Assembly (NCBI GenBank): GCA_030650395.1
Contig: JAUSDY010000108.1
Location: forward strand, 1 to 64,000
Source: Acidobacteriota bacterium
GTDB lineage: Bacteria; Acidobacteriota; Vicinamibacteria; Vicinamibacterales; UBA2999
Length of the DNA: 64,000 nt
Direction of reading: 5' to 3'
Each line of letters starts with the position of its first letter. The stretch's first letter is position 1. A model generated the notes under the pieces. It made no database searches. It saw nothing but the letters and a program-made list of their open reading frames with translations, and was not told where the DNA came from. Shown here in pieces: positions 60,933 through 64,000 of the stretch. A program made the translations under genes and the position numbers.

Positions 60933-62041
60933 GACGTGTAGGGCACCGCTTTATGGGGTGCCGGCGACGTATCGATTGCCGACCACGCGCGCCAGACGAT
61001 CACCAGGCCCAGCGCCATCGCGGCGACGAGCGTGGCGCGAACGGGCGGCACGAACGGAAGCTGCGCGCCGATGCGAAGGTTCAGCAGCGCCTGCACGGCC
61101 ACCAGCAACCAGCCGAGGGCGGCAGGAATGCGATCCAGGACCACCGCCGCGGCCGGCATGACCGCGAACGCGAAGTTCCACAGCGCCCGATCGGGTTGCT
61201 GCACGTAATTGAAGAACAGCAGCGGCAGCATCGCGGCCACGGTGAGTTGCCGCAGCTCGCGCGTGCCCCATGCCACGCCCGCGGGCCACAGGATCCACAG
61301 CGCGCCGAATGCGGCCGCAATCGACACGACGGCGAGCGCGGGGCCGATGTTGGCCAGCCAGAATGCCAGGAACGCGCCTTCGAGCAGCTTGCCTGAATGC
61401 TGCACCGGCGCGTAGTTCCACACGGCGCGGCTTGACAGCTGCCACGCGGACCAGATCGCCACAACACAGCCAAACGCCACCAGCGCGCGGACGGAGTGCG
61501 CGATTCGCCGCTGCTGAAGCCACGTCACACCGGCCACAAACAACGGCACGGCCGCGAACTCCTTGCCGAAAACGCCGGCCGCGGCCACGAGCGCGGCCGT
61601 CAGGATCCATCCGCCGAACAGCAGCACCATCAGCAGCGGACCCATCGCATGCATCAGCGGATCCGCGGTGAACGGATCGAACAGGGTGTACAGCGAGCCG
61701 GCGCCGAGCGCGGTCAGCCACGTCACTTGCTGCGATGCGCGGTGGCTCGCGCCAAGCATCCGCACCCAGCGGCCCATCAACACCGCCGCCACCGCCTCGC
61801 AGACAACGGCATACGCCCGCCACTTCAGGTAGCCGGAGCCAATCGGGATGAAGCCAAGCGTGATCGGGACGAGCACGCGAAAGCATTGCAGGTCATCGCA
61901 ATTCGGGATGACCCATTCGCGGCTCATCTGCTCGTAGACGTCCTTGTCGGTCAGGAATTTGGGAATCGGCGACAGCGTGGCCACGAGGCCGAGGACCAGC
62001 ACGACCGCGAGTGGCGTCAGGTACGCCGGCCCTTGGCGCAT
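60929..62041 (-). CDS. Polytopic membrane protein, GT-C-like or unknown
   Basis: This 370-aa protein starts at ATG 62041 (MRQGPAYLTPLAVVLVLGLV), sharing a base with the upstream TGA; the ORF to 62158 is not needed. It has nine or ten hydrophobic segments. A first loop carries YEQMSREWVIPNCDDLQCFRV, and LYTLFDPFTADPLMHAMG comes later. The first-loop pattern recurs in the 122-aa protein next door. The last residues HKAVPYT come from a 25-bp palindromic repeat. Its role in the glycan system is inferred from position only. Confidence 0.65.
   Translation of the reverse strand: MRQGPAYLTPLAVVLVLGLVATLSPIPKFLTDKDVYEQMSREWVIPNCDDLQCFRVLVPITLGFIPIGSGYLKWRAYAVVCEAVAAVLMGRWVRMLGASHRASQQVTWLTALGAGSLYTLFDPFTADPLMHAMGPLLMVLLFGGWILTAALVAAAGVFGKEFAAVPLFVAGVTWLQQRRIAHSVRALVAFGCVVAIWSAWQLSSRAVWNYAPVQHSGKLLEGAFLAFWLANIGPALAVVSIAAAFGALWILWPAGVAWGTRELRQLTVAAMLPLLFFNYVQQPDRALWNFAFAVMPAAAVVLDRIPAALGWLLVAVQALLNLRIGAQLPFVPPVRATLVAAMALGLVIVWRAWSAIDTSPAPHKAVPYTS
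60938..60962. repeat. 25-bp palindromic repeat element, copy 2
   Basis: This copy matches 17168-17192 at 24 of 25 positions: GTAG, then the arm GGCACCGC, the loop TTTAT and the arm GGGGTGCC. One arm position differs from copy 1, which breaks one stem pair. It lies at the 3' end of the membrane protein gene 60929-62041, close to the SxtJ start. A REP-like mobile palindrome is one explanation. Confidence 0.6.
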
Positions 62042-62210
62042 CAGCGACCGAATCCCTTCGCTACACCGCAAATCGCCAGCGCGCCTGCGAGCGGCACCGC
62101 GTGAATCGAGAACCGGCCCGGATAGCCGTGGGCGTGCGCGAAGAACGCGCCGAGGCACGCGCCCGCCGCCACCAGGACGAGGCTGGCGGGCACCCGGCGC
62201 GCCACCGGCA
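62041..62210. repeat. Direct repeat, copy 1 (membrane-protein tail)
   Basis: This segment encodes the C-terminal HAHGYPGRFSIHAVPLA part of the 122-aa protein. It is similar at DNA and protein level to 63499-63668, in the same orientation and about 1.46 kb away. The SGNH gene lies between the copies. Boundaries are approximate. Confidence 0.55.
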
Positions 62211-62409
62211 CCTGCAGGATCGCTGCAATCGCGACGAGCACGCGAAAACAGTGGAGGTCCGTGCAGTCGGGAACAATCATCCGCTCGGCCGTGGCTTCAT
62301 AGGTGGCGCGGTCGGTAACGCGATCGGGCACAGGGGACGCCCACGCAATGCACGCGAGGGCCACGAGCATGGCCGCGAAGATTGCGGCTGGCGTCTGCGT
62401 CGTGTTCAT
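62041..62409 (-). CDS. Small membrane protein, composite of neighbouring genes
   Basis: This 122-aa protein starts at ATG 62409 (MNTTQTPAAIFAAMLVALAC). Residues about 30-65 (YEATAERMIVPDCTDLHCFRV) resemble the first loop of the 370-aa neighbour. The last 56 residues match the C-terminus of the 63499-64000 gene at 49 of 56 positions (VPVARRVPxSLVLVAAGA, HAHGYPGRFSIHAVPLA). It has about three hydrophobic segments. It looks like a deletion or recombination product of larger membrane genes, but coupling to the next gene keeps it in the operon. The function is unknown. Confidence 0.6.
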   Translation of the reverse strand: MNTTQTPAAIFAAMLVALACIAWASPVPDRVTDRATYEATAERMIVPDCTDLHCFRVLVAIAAILQVPVARRVPASLVLVAAGACLGAFFAHAHGYPGRFSIHAVPLAGALAICGVAKGFGR

Positions 62410-62437
62410 CGGTGCTCCCGGGATGTGGCCACGGTTC

Positions 62438-63502
62438 TCACGGGCTCGACGAGCGCGCCCTCTGCACAGGCTCCACCAGCGCTTTCGCAATCACCAGGTT
62501 GCCGTCGAGGCCCAGGTGCATCTCGTCGAACGACAGGTTGCGGTCCGACAGATCGACTGCGTCCCGCAGGTCCACGTATGCGATTCCGGGGTCGTTGCCG
62601 AAGTGACGGCCCAGCATGCCGGCGAGTTCGCGTTGCTGCCCGTCGTGCTTGACCCGCGCCTGGAGGTCGATCACCCGCGGCTGCGCCACGACGAGCACGC
62701 GCTTGCCCTCGCCGCGGGCGTACTTCACGGCTCGATAAACGGAGTCACAGTAGGTCACCCACGGTCTCGCGCATCCGGAGGTGTTGGTCGACGGCAGCTG
62801 CGCCCTCCTGTTTCCCGCGACCCGGTCGAGCTGACGGCCGAGCGAGTGGCCGACCGCCGAGGCGGCTTCGAGAACCGTGGCGGATGATCGCATCCCGGCA
62901 TTAGGCCGGAAGACGATCTTGGCGCCCGGCTCATTCCGCTCGGCGGCGTAGGCGGCGTCGATGTTGCCGCCCGTCCTGAGCGCCATGGCTTTCTCCCTGA
63001 GCACCACAGGGAGAATCGGGAAATAGCCGGTCAGCCTGAAGATCGGCGATTCGTGGCGGAACACCGCAGTATTTGGCCCCTCGTCGCCCGGGAGGTCGTT
63101 GTACCCCTCGTACAGGCACACGATGTCGTAGTCCAGATAGCGAAAGTCCTGCAACGTTGGGAGGAACGCAAACGCACCCTCGTTGTTGAAGCCCAAGTTG
63201 ATCACGCGGATCGCCCCGGGCGCGGTCCGCTCGTTGAGGAACCGCTCCAGCAGCGCCGGCACGGCCTCGTGCCACGGCCCGCCGTAGCCAAACACGGTGC
63301 TCCCGCCCAGCATCACCACGCGTTTTTCGCCGGGCTGTTTGCGTCCGACGATCGGGCCGCGATAGCCCCACCGATTGAGGCCGGCCGATTGCTCCGCACG
63401 CCGATGCAGGTAGAGGTCGACGCCGAGTACCAGGACCAACGTCAACACCAGCGACAGCGCGACGGCGAGGAGCGAAAACACGAGCAGCTTGCGACGCGTC
63501 AT
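62438..63502 (-). CDS. SGNH/GDSL-type hydrolase, membrane-anchored (SxtL-like position)
   Basis: This 354-aa protein has an N-terminal TM helix (LLVFSLLAVALSLVLTLVLVL) that suggests a periplasmic domain. Block I is VVMLGGSTVFGYGGPW, with the Ser nucleophile in GGST. An LYEGYNDLPGDEG box follows, and block V is SFDEMHLGLDGN with the DxxH pair, so the triad is complete. The family comprises esterases or acyltransferases. In saxitoxin clusters a GDSL protein, SxtL, follows the carbamoyltransferase group; the resemblance here is by position and fold only. The ATG at 63502 overlaps the upstream stop by 4 bp. Confidence 0.83.
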   Translation of the reverse strand: MTRRKLLVFSLLAVALSLVLTLVLVLGVDLYLHRRAEQSAGLNRWGYRGPIVGRKQPGEKRVVMLGGSTVFGYGGPWHEAVPALLERFLNERTAPGAIRVINLGFNNEGAFAFLPTLQDFRYLDYDIVCLYEGYNDLPGDEGPNTAVFRHESPIFRLTGYFPILPVVLREKAMALRTGGNIDAAYAAERNEPGAKIVFRPNAGMRSSATVLEAASAVGHSLGRQLDRVAGNRRAQLPSTNTSGCARPWVTYCDSVYRAVKYARGEGKRVLVVAQPRVIDLQARVKHDGQQRELAGMLGRHFGNDPGIAYVDLRDAVDLSDRNLSFDEMHLGLDGNLVIAKALVEPVQRARSSSP

Positions 63503-63668
63503 CGGCGGAAACTCCTGGCGACGCCGGCGATGGCGAGCGCGCTGGCCAGCGGCACCGCGTGAATCGAGAAGCGCCCCGGATAGCCGTGGGCATGCGCGAA
63601 GAAGGCGCCAAGGCTGGCACCCGCCGCGACCAGCACCAGGCTTTCGGGCACGCGGCGTGCGACTGGCA
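63499..63668. repeat. Direct repeat, copy 2 (membrane-protein tail)
   Basis: This is the second copy of the segment at 62041-62210, at the 3' end of the partial membrane gene. The encoded last 56 residues agree with the other copy at 49 positions. Boundaries are approximate. Confidence 0.55.
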
Positions 63669-64000
63669 CCGAACCCACGCGCGCGAATCCCGACAGGTCA
63701 AGCCTCACATCCCGTTGGCCCGGGGTGATGTAATCCACCAGGTTCACGAACCAGGCCGGGAACGCCGCCATCGACGGGTACGGCCGATCGACGATCGCAG
63801 TGCACGCGGGCGCCGGCGACGTCATGTCGGCGCGAACGTCCCAGCTGCGCAGCACACCCGCGGGTTCATCAATCGTGATTGTGGAGATCTCGCCACGAAA
63901 CGGCGCCGCGGTAAAGAAGCGCCCGCATAAACCCTGCGGCGTCATCGCAAGACTGCCGGCCTTCAGAACGATCAAGGCCACGACCGCCAGCTGCGCCCAT
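63499..64000 (-). CDS. Membrane protein, 5' end beyond window
   Basis: The frame is open from base 64000 (WAQLAVVALIVLKAGSL), so the true start is outside; the in-frame GTG at 63981 is not needed. A beta-rich middle part (RGEISTITIDEPAGVLRSWD) is flanked by hydrophobic segments, and the C-terminus has LVLVAAGASLGAFFAHAHG. The C-terminal 56 residues are shared with the 122-aa protein downstream. I do not recognise the family. At least two TM helices are likely. Its TGA overlaps the SGNH ATG by 4 bp. Confidence 0.6.
   Translation of the reverse strand, partial: WAQLAVVALIVLKAGSLAMTPQGLCGRFFTAAPFRGEISTITIDEPAGVLRSWDVRADMTSPAPACTAIVDRPYPSMAAFPAWFVNLVDYITPGQRDVRLDLSGFARVGSVPVARRVPESLVLVAAGASLGAFFAHAHGYPGRFSIHAVPLASALAIAGVARSFRR

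Noticed and set aside
58469-63502. Saxitoxin-type toxin biosynthesis
   Set aside because: Only the carbamoyltransferase, small protein, SxtJ and SGNH families are shared. No sxtA-, sxtG- or sxtB-like genes are present, and the context is polysaccharide synthesis.

Overview
The window is one long polysaccharide (O-antigen, capsule or exopolysaccharide) biosynthesis and export locus. It has high GC, and every gene I can support lies on the minus strand, so transcription runs from 64000 towards 1. Most neighbours overlap by 1-14 bp (ATGA, GTGA, TTGA, TAATG and TGATG junctions), and no gap between genes exceeds about 116 bp. I saw no tRNA, rRNA, CRISPR array, transposase or integrase. Both ends cut through genes. 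High GC, frequent GTG/TTG starts, a CTTCTGC-type heptamer repeat and the family content would fit an Acidobacteriota (Vicinamibacteria-like) genome, but this is inference and the taxon is not proven by the sequence.

Layout in transcription order. (1) 64000-58469: integral membrane proteins, an SGNH hydrolase, a SxtJ-family protein, a 52-aa DUF5989-like protein and a NodU/CmcH-type carbamoyltransferase, together resembling the sxtI/K/J/L gene grouping. (2) 58469-56386: the first ABC-2 polysaccharide exporter (permease plus Wzt-like ATPase with a C-terminal sugar-recognition domain). (3) 56371-42667: glycosyltransferases, a DUF2334-like deacetylase, sugar epimerases, UDP-GlcNAc 2-epimerase and three membrane or secreted unknowns. 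(4) 42670-40111: WbpB-like oxidoreductase, WbpD-like acetyltransferase and a GalE-like epimerase, part of a 2,3-diacetamido-uronic acid pathway. (5) 40065-34709: an amidotransferase, then a second exporter with one permease and two tandem Wzt-like ATPases. (6) 34595-26729: methyltransferases, including a FemAB-methyltransferase fusion, one glycosyltransferase, one unknown and a deacetylase-like protein. (7) 26717-5878: two related cassettes (B at 16018-23641, A at 7619-14880), each with an AsnB-like amidotransferase, two methyltransferases, a short NAD-epimerase, a 'GGTQ' GT4 and a GT carrying a four-cysteine motif. Genes of cassette B carry lesions: an amber codon, a frameshift and a frame-scrambled stretch. 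(8) 5885-1: GT4, a GT4-DUF218 fusion, an SGNH hydrolase and the 5' part of a fifth amidotransferase.

Taken together, the genes could make nucleotide-linked uronic or amino sugars and assemble them with about 15 GT4-type transferases. The glycan could then be decorated by amidation (five AsnB-like enzymes), methylation (about 11 methyltransferase domains), acetylation, carbamoylation and deacetylation, and exported by two Wzm/Wzt systems whose Wzt C-terminal domains may read chain-end marks. No Wzx flippase and no clear Wzy polymerase was seen. Exact sugars and linkages cannot be derived from the sequence alone.
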